This document shows, piece after piece, positions 56,001 through 63,423 of a stretch of 64,000 nucleotides of DNA. Each line of letters begins with the position of its first letter. Within the stretch, counting starts at the first letter, position 1. The stretch spans positions 83,437 to 147,436 of the forward strand of contig NZ_JAMQGM010000021.1 in NCBI RefSeq assembly GCF_023703325.1, read 5' to 3'. A program made the translations under genes and the position numbers. Below the pieces are notes generated by a model. That model did no database searches. It was not told where the DNA came from and was given only the letters and a program-made list of their open reading frames with translations. Source of the DNA: Streptomyces meridianus (GTDB taxonomy: Bacteria; Actinomycetota; Actinomycetes; Streptomycetales; Streptomycetaceae).

Positions 56001-56174
56001 TCAGCTGCTGCGTTCCACCCGACGTCGCTTCACCGCCTGCTCGGCGAGGATCCGGGGGGTGACCCGCTCGGCCCTCCGCTCATCGGCCTTCTCCTCGGCA
56101 GCCTGCTCCTTCCCGCTGTTGTCGGTCTCGGTGGCGGGCTTCCGCGCCTTGTCCTGCTGAGGCTCCCGCTCCAT
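56001..56174 (-). CDS. Small highly charged hypothetical protein
   Basis: A 57-residue protein, MEREPQQDKARKPATETDNS at the start and RILAEQAVKRRRVERSS at the end, with alternating Glu/Lys/Arg and no hydrophobic core. AAGGAG lies 7 nt before the ATG, an excellent ribosome site, which is the main support for a real gene. It is probably disordered. It sits between the SpoIIE-type phosphatase and the divergent GNAT gene; any link to the phosphatase is speculative. Confidence 0.6.
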   Translation of the reverse strand: MEREPQQDKARKPATETDNSGKEQAAEEKADERRAERVTPRILAEQAVKRRRVERSS

Positions 56175-56313
56175 GACGCACTCCTTGCTTCGACATGACC
56201 GGGCATCCGCGTCCCACGCTGCCACCGGCCGGTGCGACCCGCACGTCCACACGGCTCCGGGTCCGTCCGCACGTCGTGTTGACCCGCCGTGACCAGCTCG
56301 GAAGCATCGGCCC

Positions 56314-56868
56314 ATGCGCCCCTTCCTCGAAACCGAGCGCCTGGTCCTGCGGCAGTTCACCGCCGGCGACGCGGACGAGCTGTTCGATCTGCACAACGAC
56401 CCCCGGGTCATGCGCCTCATCGACGGCGGCGGACGCACCCCGCGCGAGCTGATCACCGGCACGTTCCTGCCGACGGCCCTCCACCGCTACGAGCGCACCC
56501 CCGGACGCGGCCACTGGGCGGCCGTCGAGAAGCCGACGGGCCGGTTCCTCGGCTGGTTCGAGCTGGCCCCGCCCCGCGCCGACACCCTCTCGGAGGCCGA
56601 ACTCGGCTACCGGCTGCGGGTTTCGGCCTGGGGCCGCGGCTACGGGACGGAGGGGGCCCGCGCCCTGGTCCGCGCGGCCTTCACCCGGCTCGGCGTCGAG
56701 CGGGTCTTCGCGCAGACCATGGCGGTCAATGCGGCGTCGCGCCGGGTGAGGGAGAAGGCGGGCCTGGTCCACGTGCGCACGTTCCATGAGGTCTGGGACC
56801 ATCCGCTGCCGGGCACCGAGCACGGCGAGGTCGAGTACGAGCTGCTCAAGGCCGATCACCAGCCCTGA
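56314..56868 (+). CDS. GNAT family N-acetyltransferase (RimJ/RimL-like)
   Basis: A 184-residue acetyltransferase. LETERLVLRQFTAGDADELF is the RimJ/RimL-type opening. ELGYRLRVSAWGRGYGTEGA holds the acetyl-CoA pyrophosphate loop (RGYGTEG). FAQTMAVNAASRRVREKAGL is motif B. It probably acetylates a protein N-terminus or a small amine; the substrate is unknown. ATG 56314. Single gene. Confidence 0.92.
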   Translation: MRPFLETERLVLRQFTAGDADELFDLHNDPRVMRLIDGGGRTPRELITGTFLPTALHRYERTPGRGHWAAVEKPTGRFLGWFELAPPRADTLSEAELGYRLRVSAWGRGYGTEGARALVRAAFTRLGVERVFAQTMAVNAASRRVREKAGLVHVRTFHEVWDHPLPGTEHGEVEYELLKADHQP

Positions 56869-57180
56869 CCGCCACGGGACCGGGCCCCACGCCCTCGTCG
56901 TGGCCGGGCGGTCCCGCCGACGTGCCTCCGAGCCGAGCCGGCTCCTCCTCCGGCGCGGAGCACGGTCCGTCTCGCGGCTCGGCGCGAGCCACCGGATCAC
57001 CCGTACGGCGCAGGTGCCCCGCCCGTGCCGTCCGTCCTCCTGCTGCCGACCGGCACGCCCGTGCGCACCTGCGCAACGGCCGCCCCCGGACAATGACGGA
57101 TGTCACAGGTCGGCCGCAATGGACCGCCCATCTGCCCGGTACGGGCATGACAGCCCCTGGGAACAGGTACGTTCGAATAC
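56869..57180. other. Intergenic region before Yip1 gene
   Basis: About 310 bp with no supported coding frame. It should contain the promoter of the Yip1 gene. No strong hairpin or repeat was noticed. Confidence 0.5.
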
Positions 57181-58056
57181 GTGGCTGGATTCAGGATGGG
57201 ACGCGGACGGAACTCCCGGTCCGCGCAGCAGGGACCGCACCAGGGGCAGGCGCCGTACGGCAGCCGCCCCGCACCGCCGTACACGCAGCAGCAGTGGCAG
57301 CAGCCCCGCACGTACGGCGGCAGACCCGGGGACGAGCCGGAGTACTTCGGCGGACACGAGCACCAGGGCCCGGGGCAGCGCAGCGACCTGCACGCGAACA
57401 CCCCGGGCCACACGCAGGCCTTCACCATCGGCGACGGGCCGGGCGGTGACCCGTACGGTGACCACGGCGCCCACACCTACCAGGCTGCCGGGCAGCACCC
57501 CGCCCCGATGGCCGGCCCTCCGCTGCACTGGAAGGACCTCCTGCGCGGCATCGTTTTCCGCCCGGGCCCGACCTTCTGGCGGATGCGCGATCACTCCGTG
57601 TGGGGCCCCGCGCTGATCGTCACGTTCGTCTACGGCCTGGTCGCCGTCTTCGGCCTCGACGAGGCCCGCGAGGACGTCCTCCACTCGACCTTCTCCAGCA
57701 GCGTTCCGTACGTGCTGAGCACCGGCATCGCAGTGGTGATCTGCGGCCTGCTGCTGGGCGTGGTCACGAACACCCTGGCCCGCCAGCTCGGCGGCGACGG
57801 CCTCTGGCAGCCGACCGTCGGCCTGTCGATGCTGATCATGTCGCTCACGGATGCGCCGCGGCTGATCGTCGCGGCCTTCCTGGGCGGCGACGCGCCGCTG
57901 GTGCAGGTGCTGGGCTGGGTGACCTGGATCGCGGCGGGCGCGCTGTTCACCTCGATGGTGAGCAAGTCGCACGACCTGCCGTGGCCGAAGGCACTGGGCG
58001 CGGCGTCGATCCAGCTGATCGCGCTGCTCGCCCTGATGAAGCTCGGCACGCTGTAG
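57181..58056 (+). CDS. Yip1 domain membrane protein
   Basis: A 291-residue protein. The first 110 residues are Gln/Gly/Pro/His-rich and disordered (YTQQQWQQPRTYGGRPGDEP). The Yip1 domain follows, from WKDLLRGIVFRPGPTFWRMR, with five helices (near ALIVTFVYGLVAVFGL, VLSTGIAVVICGLLLGVV, PTVGLSMLIMSLTDAPRLIV, VLGWVTWIAAGALFTSMV and IQLIALLALMKL). The family's role in bacteria is unknown. Start is GTG at 57181. A very strong terminator follows. Confidence 0.88.
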   Translation: MAGFRMGRGRNSRSAQQGPHQGQAPYGSRPAPPYTQQQWQQPRTYGGRPGDEPEYFGGHEHQGPGQRSDLHANTPGHTQAFTIGDGPGGDPYGDHGAHTYQAAGQHPAPMAGPPLHWKDLLRGIVFRPGPTFWRMRDHSVWGPALIVTFVYGLVAVFGLDEAREDVLHSTFSSSVPYVLSTGIAVVICGLLLGVVTNTLARQLGGDGLWQPTVGLSMLIMSLTDAPRLIVAAFLGGDAPLVQVLGWVTWIAAGALFTSMVSKSHDLPWPKALGAASIQLIALLALMKLGTL

Positions 58057-58075
58057 CCGGGCGCGGCCCCCGTCG

Positions 58076-58119
58076 ACGTCGAAGGCCGGTTCCCCGAGCG
58101 GGGAACCGGCCTTCGACGT
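58076..58119. terminator. Perfect 20-bp bidirectional terminator
   Basis: A 20-bp perfect stem with a 4-nt loop (gagc) lies between the convergent Yip1 and phosphoribosyltransferase genes. It is the strongest hairpin in the window. Confidence 0.92.
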
Positions 58120-58168
58120 TGCTGCGGTGCCTCTCCGCCCGCCGGGATTCGGAGCGGGGGCGGGGCAC

Positions 58169-58666
58169 TCAGGCGTCCAGGACCTGGCCGTCACGACGGA
58201 CCACCGGCGGCTCGACCGACCACGGGAAGTTGATCCACGCGTCGGTGCGCCGCCAGACGTACTCGCACTTCACCAACGACTGCGGCTTTTCGTACACCAC
58301 CGCGCAGCGCACGTCGGCGACGTGGCCGGCGCAGAAGTCGTGCACCAGCTTGAGGGTCTTGCCGGTGTCCGCGACGTCGTCGGCGACGAGCACCTTCTTC
58401 TCGCTCAGGTCCACGACATTGGGAACGGGCGGCAGCATCACGGGCATCTCGAGCGTCGCGCCGACGCCGGTGTAGAACTCGACGTTCATGACGTGGAGGT
58501 TCTTCACGTCCAGGGCGTAACCGAGGCCGCCGGCGACGAACAGACCTCCGCGCGCGATGGACAGGATGATGTCCGGCTCGTAGCCGTCGTCCGCGATGGT
58601 CTGCGCCAACTCCCGGACGGCCTGTCCGAAGAGCGGGTAGGTGAGGTTCTCGCGCTCGTCGCTCAT
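58169..58666 (-). CDS. Phosphoribosyltransferase family protein
   Basis: A 165-residue type I PRTase fold. The PRPP loop VLVADDVADTGKTL is at residues 92-105, and PDIILSIARGGLFVAGGLGY is the pyrophosphate-loop region. Family members are annotated as xanthine-guanine or hypoxanthine-type transferases, but the base specificity cannot be read. The C-terminal RRTDAWINFPWSVEPPVV is typical of this actinobacterial group. ATG 58666. It follows dcd by 23 bp, suggesting a nucleotide-salvage operon dcd-PRTase. Confidence 0.9.
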   Translation of the reverse strand: MSDERENLTYPLFGQAVRELAQTIADDGYEPDIILSIARGGLFVAGGLGYALDVKNLHVMNVEFYTGVGATLEMPVMLPPVPNVVDLSEKKVLVADDVADTGKTLKLVHDFCAGHVADVRCAVVYEKPQSLVKCEYVWRRTDAWINFPWSVEPPVVRRDGQVLDA

Positions 58667-58689
58667 GTGGTGTTCCGCCCCCGGCTCTC

Positions 58690-59265
58690 TCAGACCTGCG
58701 TGCGATGGAAGTTCAGGTAGGACCGGGAGGGCGTCGGCCCCCGCTGGCCCTGGTAGCGGGAGCCGTGGCGCTCCGAGCCGTAGGGGTGCTCCGCCGACGA
58801 GGTCAGCCGGAACAGGCACAACTGGCCGATCTTCATCCCGGGCCACAGCTTGATCGGCAGCGTCGCCATGTTCGACAGTTCGAGGGTGACGTGCCCCGAG
58901 AAGCCGGGGTCGATGAAGCCGGCCGTGGAGTGCGTCAGGAGGCCCAGCCGGCCGAGGGAGCTCTTGCCCTCGAGGCGGGATGCGACGTCGTCGGGGAGGC
59001 TGATCACCTCGTACGTCGACGCGAGCACGAACTCGCCGGGGTGGAGGATGAACGCCTCGTCGCCCTCGGGCTCCACCTGGCGGGTCAGGTCGAACTGCTC
59101 GACGGCGGGGTCGATGTGGGGGTAGCGGTGGTTCTCGAACACCCGGAAATAGCGGTCCAGTCGGACGTCGATGCTGGACGGCTGCACCATGGACGCGTCG
59201 TACGGGTCGATCCGCACCCGGCCGGAGTCGATCTCGGCCCGGATGTCCTTGTCAGAGAGAAGCAC
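58690..59265 (-). CDS. dcd: dCTP deaminase
   Basis: A 191-residue trimeric deaminase turning dCTP into dUTP; some actinobacterial forms go directly to d[18 protein letters not shown], then [35 protein letters not shown] (catalytic Glu) and [12 protein letters not shown] are the family motifs. The C-terminus has [20 protein letters not shown], closing the active site. Start is GTG at 59265; the upstream extension overlaps the hairpin at 59287. It is the first gene of a pair with the phosphoribosyltransferase. Confidence 0.96.
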   Translation of the reverse strand: MLLSDKDIRAEIDSGRVRIDPYDASMVQPSSIDVRLDRYFRVFENHRYPHIDPAVEQFDLTRQVEPEGDEAFILHPGEFVLASTYEVISLPDDVASRLEGKSSLGRLGLLTHSTAGFIDPGFSGHVTLELSNMATLPIKLWPGMKIGQLCLFRLTSSAEHPYGSERHGSRYQGQRGPTPSRSYLNFHRTQV

Positions 59266-59286
59266 GGACCGAGGGTACGCGGACGG

Positions 59287-59318
59287 CGTCGGCCCGGCCC
59301 AATCGGGCCGGGCCGACG
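59287..59318 (-). terminator. Perfect 14-bp hairpin upstream of dcd
   Basis: cgtcggcccggccc / gggccgggccgacg with loop aatc, 89 bp past the zinc-ribbon gene stop and 22 bp before dcd. Confidence 0.78.
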
Positions 59319-59406
59319 ATCCTTTCCGTCCGCTCGCGGGGTCCGTCACCGGACCGCGCGGATCCGCCGCCTGCCATCCTCCCCGCGCGGCGGCCTCCTC
59401 ACCGTG

Positions 59407-59571
59407 TCACCGCTTGGCGGGCTCGACCGGCACGGCGTGCCGCAGTCGCGCGCAGCGCGGGCAGCGCAGCAGCCGGCCCGGCCCGAGACGATCGGTACCG
59501 AGGTTCTGCATCGGGAACGAAGAGGTGCTGAACACGTGCCCTTCGGCACATCGGACGACGGTGCGATCCAT
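59407..59571 (-). CDS. Small zinc-ribbon-like protein
   Basis: A 54-residue protein with Cys8 and His12 in VRCAEGHVF, and Cys37 and Cys40 in LLRCPRCARLRH, which could form a small zinc site. ATG 59571 has AAGGGA 5-6 nt upstream. The composition and codon bias support a real gene. Proteins of this kind are common in Streptomyces and of unknown function. Confidence 0.68.
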   Translation of the reverse strand: MDRTVVRCAEGHVFSTSSFPMQNLGTDRLGPGRLLRCPRCARLRHAVPVEPAKR

Positions 59572-59790
59572 GAGTCCCTTCCCCTGAGAACGTGGCGAGG
59601 AAGCCACATTAGGGGGTATACCGGGCGCCGCGACAAGCGGCGCTCCGCGACCCACAGTACGCCCCAACTCCCGCTCGCCACAGCCGCATGCCCCGTCCCC
59701 GAAGAGCGCAAAAGCCCCGCGACGGAATACGTCGGGGGGCGAGGATGAGGTACAGTGAGCCGCGTTGAGAGGCCTCAGCAGCCCCTCTGC

Positions 59791-59864
59791 GCGGGTGTAG
59801 TTTAATGGTAGAACATGAGCTTCCCAAGCTCAGAGCGCGGGTTCGATTCCCGTCACCCGCTCCA
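59791..59864 (+). tRNA. tRNA-Gly (anticodon CCC)
   Basis: The acceptor stem GCGGGTG pairs with CACCCGC. The anticodon stem TGAGC/GCTCA encloses loop TTCCCAA, giving anticodon CCC. The T arm has GTTCGATTC. The discriminator is T and CCA is encoded (59862-59864). Its 3' half, from the anticodon loop, is the target of two tandem cassettes. Confidence 0.95.
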
Positions 59865-59868
59865 CGAC
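59821..59868 (+). repeat. att direct repeat, copy 0 (in tRNA-Gly)
   Basis: 48 bp from the anticodon loop (ttcccaa) to 4 bp past CCA, identical to 61502-61549 and 63552-63599. This is attL of the outer cassette and part of the intact tRNA. Confidence 0.96.
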
Positions 59869-59869
59869 G

Positions 59870-59896
59870 AAGGCCCAGGTCAGAAACCTGGGCCTT
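59870..59896 (+). terminator. Terminator of tRNA-Gly (cassette-derived)
   Basis: An 11-bp perfect stem (aaggcccaggt / acctgggcctt), loop cagaa, then gttt. The displaced copies at 61550 and 63600 have a different hairpin (aaccccc / gggggtt), so this one was brought in by the element. Confidence 0.85.
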
Positions 59897-59923
59897 GTTT
59901 GTTGTCTAGACCTCCCACCGGCC

Positions 59924-59962
59924 ACCGTGCCCTCCGCGTGCCCCAAGTCCACGAAAACCGCC
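59924..59962. other. Shared left-end block of cassette 1 (possible integrase arm sites)
   Basis: 39 bp identical to 61605-61643. It has two CGTGCCC units close together. The same CGTGCC core recurs as a direct repeat at the right ends of both cassettes. Confidence 0.65.
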
Positions 59963-60173
59963 TCTGGAACGACTGAACCGTTCCGGGGCACCTCACCCAG
60001 GGCCCCTGCTTTTGGGCCCCGTACATGCTGAGCACTGCGGGTTCTCGGCATCTCCATGTCAGTACTCGGGAGATCACTCCACAGCCGGCGGTGAAATGTG
60101 CTTCCCGAACCTGCGTCAGCGGCCCGGCAGGGACCAGCCTACTGAGGATCTTCGACCGAACGGCGGAGGTCGG

Positions 60174-60950
60174 CTACGCCTCCGACTCAAGAACACGGGC
60201 TGCTGCGCGCGGGTCCATGAGGTTGGACCAAGCCTGTTCCGCGGGGAGCAAGTCGCGTTCGGGCAAGGCGTGTTCCGGGTACCATCCGTCGGCTTCGCAG
60301 CCGGGGACGTTCCCCAGGATCACGGTGACCAGGTTGGCGGGGACCGAGCCGGTGATCCGCACCGCGAGATAGGTCTCATGACCGTCATCGGCACGGATCT
60401 GCAGGCCGAGAGTGAAGGTGTCGAAGTCGACCGTGTGCTCACCTCCGTCCCGGAGCGTGGACCGGGTGAGCTCCAGGATCGTGCCGCGCAGCCGTCGGAC
60501 GAACCGAACGCCCGCTTCAGCCCGGTACCTGATGTGGTCCTCACGGGCGGGCAGGAGGTGTCCGGTGTACGTCGCGCTCTTCAGGCCGTCCGCGTGTGCG
60601 GAGTTGTAGCGGGCTCGAGCTGCCCTGCCGTCAGCCTCGAGGGCCGCGTAGAAGTCGTCCCCCGATCCGTCTTCGCGGCGCCCGGCCGCCACCAGCCAGG
60701 GCAGATCGGCATCCACCCAGACCGCGCCACGCCACCGCTGGACCTTCACCTTGAACAGCACCTGGTCGTCGACAGCGCGGATGCGCTCATGCTTGACATC
60801 GCCCGCCGTGAACTGCTCGGCCGCCTTGGCCAGGATCGGATGATCGACCTCATCCAGCGGTACCGTGACCGCCGGAACCGGCAGGTCGAGGTCCTCCCTC
60901 AGGCAGCGCAAGGTCGGACGAGCCGACCGCATCGCAGCGGGATCAGTCAC
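60174..60950 (-). CDS. Unrecognised cargo protein of cassette 1 (toxin candidate)
   Basis: A 258-residue soluble protein that I cannot place in a family. It has balanced composition with segments such as DQVLFKVKVQRWRGAVWVDA, GSGDDFYAALEADGRAARAR, RYRAEAGVRFVRRLRGTILE and LAVRITGSVPANLVTVILGN. No obvious nuclease, kinase or NTase signature is seen. Its ATG overlaps the upstream small gene by ATGA. The position as second gene after a small DNA-binding-like protein in a mobile cassette, matching AbiE in the sister cassette, suggests a toxin or anti-phage effector. That is inference from context. Confidence 0.75.
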   Translation of the reverse strand: MTDPAAMRSARPTLRCLREDLDLPVPAVTVPLDEVDHPILAKAAEQFTAGDVKHERIRAVDDQVLFKVKVQRWRGAVWVDADLPWLVAAGRREDGSGDDFYAALEADGRAARARYNSAHADGLKSATYTGHLLPAREDHIRYRAEAGVRFVRRLRGTILELTRSTLRDGGEHTVDFDTFTLGLQIRADDGHETYLAVRITGSVPANLVTVILGNVPGCEADGWYPEHALPERDLLPAEQAWSNLMDPRAAARVLESEA

Positions 60951-61222
60951 TCGTCGATCCCACCGACCGCGTCGATCTCTTCCGCGGTCAGTCCGGTCAG
61001 CAGCATCACATCGGACTTCAGCGATCCGTCCAGCACGCTGAGCGCCTCGACCATCCCGACCCGCAGGTCCTCGCGCCGCTGCTCCAAATAGACCCGTACA
61101 GCCTCAGCGACCAGGTCCTTCTTCGTCAGCCCCAGAAAATGTGCACCCTGGCTGATCAGCTTGTCCGTGGCCGGATCCACCTTGAGCGGCGTCTGCCGCG
61201 CCGGCTTCGCAACCGCCGTCAT
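60947..61222 (-). CDS. Small regulator/antitoxin candidate of cassette 1
   Basis: A 91-residue protein. LKVDPATDKLISQGAHFLGL then TKKDLVAEAVRVYLEQRRED has the strand-helix-helix rhythm of ribbon-helix-helix proteins. The acidic C-terminus (SVLDGSLKSDVMLLTGLTAE to VGGIDE) could neutralise a partner. ATG 61222 has GGAGGTGGTT directly upstream, better than the earlier in-frame ATGs (61240, 61234). Its stop overlaps the partner's start. Direct repeats AGTACCT lie about 20 bp upstream, where an autoregulatory antitoxin would bind. Confidence 0.75.
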   Translation of the reverse strand: MTAVAKPARQTPLKVDPATDKLISQGAHFLGLTKKDLVAEAVRVYLEQRREDLRVGMVEALSVLDGSLKSDVMLLTGLTAEEIDAVGGIDE

Positions 61223-61240
61223 AACCACCTCCATAGCCAT

Positions 61241-61255
61241 AGTACCTAAGTACCT
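61241..61255. promoter_or_regulatory. AGTACCT direct repeats upstream of cassette 1 operon
   Basis: Two AGTACCT units spaced 8 bp start to start, each with a GTAC core, in a locally AT-richer promoter. A plausible operator for the upstream gene product. Confidence 0.5.
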
Positions 61256-61374
61256 CATGTCCCGATGCGGTCATTCTGCTGGAATGCGTCGAAACCCAGC
61301 GCCCACCCCACTATGCCGGGCGCAGTACGCATAGCCGGGCCAGCTCCGTCGTTCACCAGCCCCAGCCGTCCCAC

Positions 61375-61393
61375 GTGCCACAACGTGCCAGTC
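61375..61393. other. Right-end block of cassette 1
   Basis: gtgccacaacgtgccagtc, a direct repeat of CGTGCCA; the same block with one change is at 63424-63442 in cassette 2. About 25 further bp are also similar between the two. Confidence 0.7.
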
Positions 61394-61501
61394 AGAGCGG
61401 CGAACAGAGGGCAACAGCGGCGCCGCCCCGTACGCGGGCTCCGCGTCCATCAGCGGCATCTTCGCAGGTCAGGCATCATTCCCCGCTCGGGTACCGGTTG
61501 A

Positions 61502-61549
61502 TTCCCAAGCTCAGAGCGCGGGTTCGATTCCCGTCACCCGCTCCACGAC
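61502..61549 (+). repeat. att direct repeat, copy 1
   Basis: Exact 48-bp copy of the tRNA-Gly 3' half, preceded by cggttga, which copy 2 also has. The 5' half of the tRNA is absent, so this is an attachment-site duplicate and not a tRNA gene. Confidence 0.95.
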
Positions 61550-61604
61550 AAACCCCCAGGCCAGCGGCCCGGGGGTTGTTTGTTGTCTAGACCTCTTGCC
61601 GGTT

Positions 61605-61643
61605 ACCGTGCCCTCCGCGTGCCCCAAGTCCACGAAAACCGCC
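61605..61643. other. Shared left-end block of cassette 2
   Basis: 39 bp identical to the block at 59924-59962 of cassette 1; contains spaced CGTGCCC units. Confidence 0.65.
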
Positions 61644-61747
61644 GCCAGAACGGCAGTTTCGCCGCACCACCGAAAGTGGTGTGGCGACGGCATCGTGGTT
61701 ACCTTCGGCGCGCCGCGCCGGGGTCCGGCTCCGATGCTCCTTGCCCG

Positions 61748-62644
61748 TCAGGGCTGCCACCGCTGCACGTGCGGATCCCAGACCAGTCCGGCCGTGTTGC
61801 CGGTGAGGACCGGGTCGGCGAACGCCGCCACCGCCGAAAGGGTCTGCTCAAAGGACTGCGGCAGCCGGTCGCCCAGACGCTGCTTGCGCACCCACGCCTC
61901 CCACTTGCGCTGCGCGAGCTCAGGGAAGCCGCCCAGTTCCGGGAGCAACGGTTGCAGCGTTGCCTCCCGATGATCGGCCACCGCCGCCGTCGAAGCTGCC
62001 AGTTCGTCGCCGTTGACACCATGCCGGCCGGCAAGCAGGAACACGTCAGCGAAGTCACGCCATCTGGTGTTGACCTCGCCCCGCTCCACCATGGTGACGA
62101 TCTTCTCCGCGTGCACCATCGCCAGGGGATAGCCGAGCAGCGAGAGGGCGCCTCCGCGCAAGCGCGGCAGGAGGACACTCGTGGGCCGAGGGATCACCGG
62201 GTCGCCGACGTTCACATCCACGTGGAAGACCACGCGGGCGCTTGCCAGTTGCACCGTCATCACCACGCGTACGCCGTTGTACTCATCCTCGTCCCTGATG
62301 ACCTCCGCACGGGCCTGATCCACGTCGAAGACCAATCCGTCCTCGATCGGATGCGCGGCAATGTTGCAGACGGCGTGCAGGACAGCCCCAGGGGTGGCCG
62401 CGATCCGATCGGCCCGGAGATCCACGTCACGAGTAGGGCGACGCATCTCGTAAGCGGCCAGCAGTACACCGCCTTTGAGAACGAATCGATCTGCGTACGG
62501 AGACTGCACGAGGCGGTCCAGGAAGCACTCCAGGACGTACAGCTGATGAAGTTCCTCGGTGGGCCGACCGTTGCGCCGGGCCAGGTTCTGCAGGTCCAGG
62601 TACGTGCGGCCGGCTTCGGTGGAACGTGTGGGGCGGGGAGTCAC
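61748..62644 (-). CDS. abiEii: AbiEii/AbiGii family nucleotidyltransferase toxin
   Basis: A 298-residue nucleotidyltransferase-fold toxin. FVLKGGVLLAAYE (Lys57-Gly58-Gly59) and the TRDVDL motif with Asp73 and Asp75 form the catalytic core. HAEKIVTMVERGEVNTRWRD and FADVFLLAG are the helical motifs after the core in this family. AbiEii is the toxin of type IV toxin-antitoxin systems that abort phage infection; homologues modify tRNA or related targets with nucleotides. Its ATG overlaps the antitoxin stop by ATGA. Cargo of cassette 2. Confidence 0.92.
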   Translation of the reverse strand: MTPRPTRSTEAGRTYLDLQNLARRNGRPTEELHQLYVLECFLDRLVQSPYADRFVLKGGVLLAAYEMRRPTRDVDLRADRIAATPGAVLHAVCNIAAHPIEDGLVFDVDQARAEVIRDEDEYNGVRVVMTVQLASARVVFHVDVNVGDPVIPRPTSVLLPRLRGGALSLLGYPLAMVHAEKIVTMVERGEVNTRWRDFADVFLLAGRHGVNGDELAASTAAVADHREATLQPLLPELGGFPELAQRKWEAWVRKQRLGDRLPQSFEQTLSAVAAFADPVLTGNTAGLVWDPHVQRWQP

Positions 62645-63243
62645 AGCAGCACCTCCAGTGTGGTCCGCAGCGGCGCGGCCGCCTGGGGAAAGTGCCTGGC
62701 CATGGCCATGAGCCTCGCAGGACTGCTGCCCCGACGGCGCAGCCAGGTACGGAGTGCCTCCACCGCGAGATCCGATCCCTCGCGGTGGCGTAGGCGAAAG
62801 ACGTCGATGATGCAGCGTTCCGCGTCGTAGATGCCGATCTGATCGCCCGGCCCCACGACCAGCAGTTCACGTCCAATCGAGAAGGTCTCGCGGGAGAAGT
62901 GGTGCCAGGAGACCGGGGCGGTCAGGCGGGGAGAACGGCGGCCACGCGGGATCGCGATATCGATAGCTGCGGGGATCTGGTCGGTGAGACCGTGCCGAGC
63001 CAGCGCAGAGACCAGGCACAGCGTGCCGTCCGGGACCCGATGAGCGATCTCAATAAGATCGAGGTCCACCTCCGGAGCGGCATCCGCCCGCCGGTAGAGC
63101 CCTCGGCTGATCAACTCGACTTGGCCTTCCTCCAGCAGACGCCGCAGTCTGCGGTCGGAAACGCCGAGGCGGCGCGCCTCGGAATATCTGAACGTCTCGG
63201 GCAGGTCGTGGGTGCCGATGATCGCGTGCCTCCTCACCATCAT
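62641..63243 (-). CDS. abiEi: AbiEi family antitoxin/transcriptional regulator
   Basis: A 200-residue AbiEi-type protein. The N-terminal winged helix reads FRYSEARRLGVSDRRLRRLL and EGQVELISRGLYRRAD. The C-terminal antitoxin domain has GTLCLVSALARHGLTDQIPA, AIDIAIPRGRRSP and the family's RCIIDVFRLRHREG. It represses its own promoter through the winged helix and neutralises AbiEii without direct binding (type IV), as known for the family. Possible starts are ATG 63243, ATG 63240 or GTG 63237; no good Shine-Dalgarno precedes them, so a leaderless transcript is possible. Confidence 0.9.
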   Translation of the reverse strand: MMVRRHAIIGTHDLPETFRYSEARRLGVSDRRLRRLLEEGQVELISRGLYRRADAAPEVDLDLIEIAHRVPDGTLCLVSALARHGLTDQIPAAIDIAIPRGRRSPRLTAPVSWHHFSRETFSIGRELLVVGPGDQIGIYDAERCIIDVFRLRHREGSDLAVEALRTWLRRRGSSPARLMAMARHFPQAAAPLRTTLEVLL

Positions 63244-63423
63244 CGGAGGAAAATGTTGACACCCAATCTACACCTGTATGCACAACCCTTCGCTTTCGAT
63301 TGCTCGGTTTCGCCCGATCGTGCGTGAGGGCGCATATCGCCCTCCCAGTCGTGCGCAGCGTCACCTGCAGCCGTCACTGCCACGGCGGCGTGGGGGCACG
63401 GGCCGAAGAGGTGGCAGGGCGCC

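Larger units (their letters stand above)
59869..60173. other. Left end of cassette 1
   Basis: Non-coding. It contains the terminator, a 20-bp stretch (ttgtttgttgtctagacctc) and the 39-bp block at 59924-59962, both also present in cassette 2. Apparent frames that end in VERVTGIEPAL on the minus strand are translations of the tRNA and are not genes. Confidence 0.7.
59821..61501. mobile_element. Integrase-less tRNA-Gly cassette 1 (1681 bp)
   Basis: Bounded by 48-bp copies of the tRNA-Gly 3' half. It carries its own tRNA terminator, a left-end conserved block (59924-59962), a two-gene minus-strand operon and a right-end conserved block (61375-61393). No integrase, transposase or replication gene is present. 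Sharing of both ends with cassette 2 shows they are relatives with different cargo. It probably inserted after cassette 2, because it is nearer the tRNA. Confidence 0.8.
61223..61747. other. Junction of cassettes 1 and 2
   Basis: About 525 bp without genes: promoter of the cassette 1 operon, its right-end block (61375-61393), att copy 1 (61502-61549), and the left-end block of cassette 2 (61605-61643). Confidence 0.7.

Noticed and set aside
52531..56160. Plus-strand open frame of about 1200 codons over the SpoIIE-type gene
   Set aside because: Its product is Arg/His/Gly-rich with no domain, and the minus strand encodes a clear multidomain protein.
60012..61091. Plus-strand open frame of 359 codons within cassette 1
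   Set aside because: It is antisense to the two overlapping minus-strand genes, which have a good ribosome site, coupling and better composition.
61502..61575. Second and third tRNA-Gly genes at 61502 and 63552
   Set aside because: Only the 3' half is present; the acceptor 5' strand, D arm and 5' anticodon strand are missing, so these are att duplicates.
61511..61693. Minus-strand short frames ending in VERVTGIEPAL-like sequence (also at 59830, 63561 and, similarly, 1452)
   Set aside because: These are translations of tRNA sequence and its flanks, not proteins.
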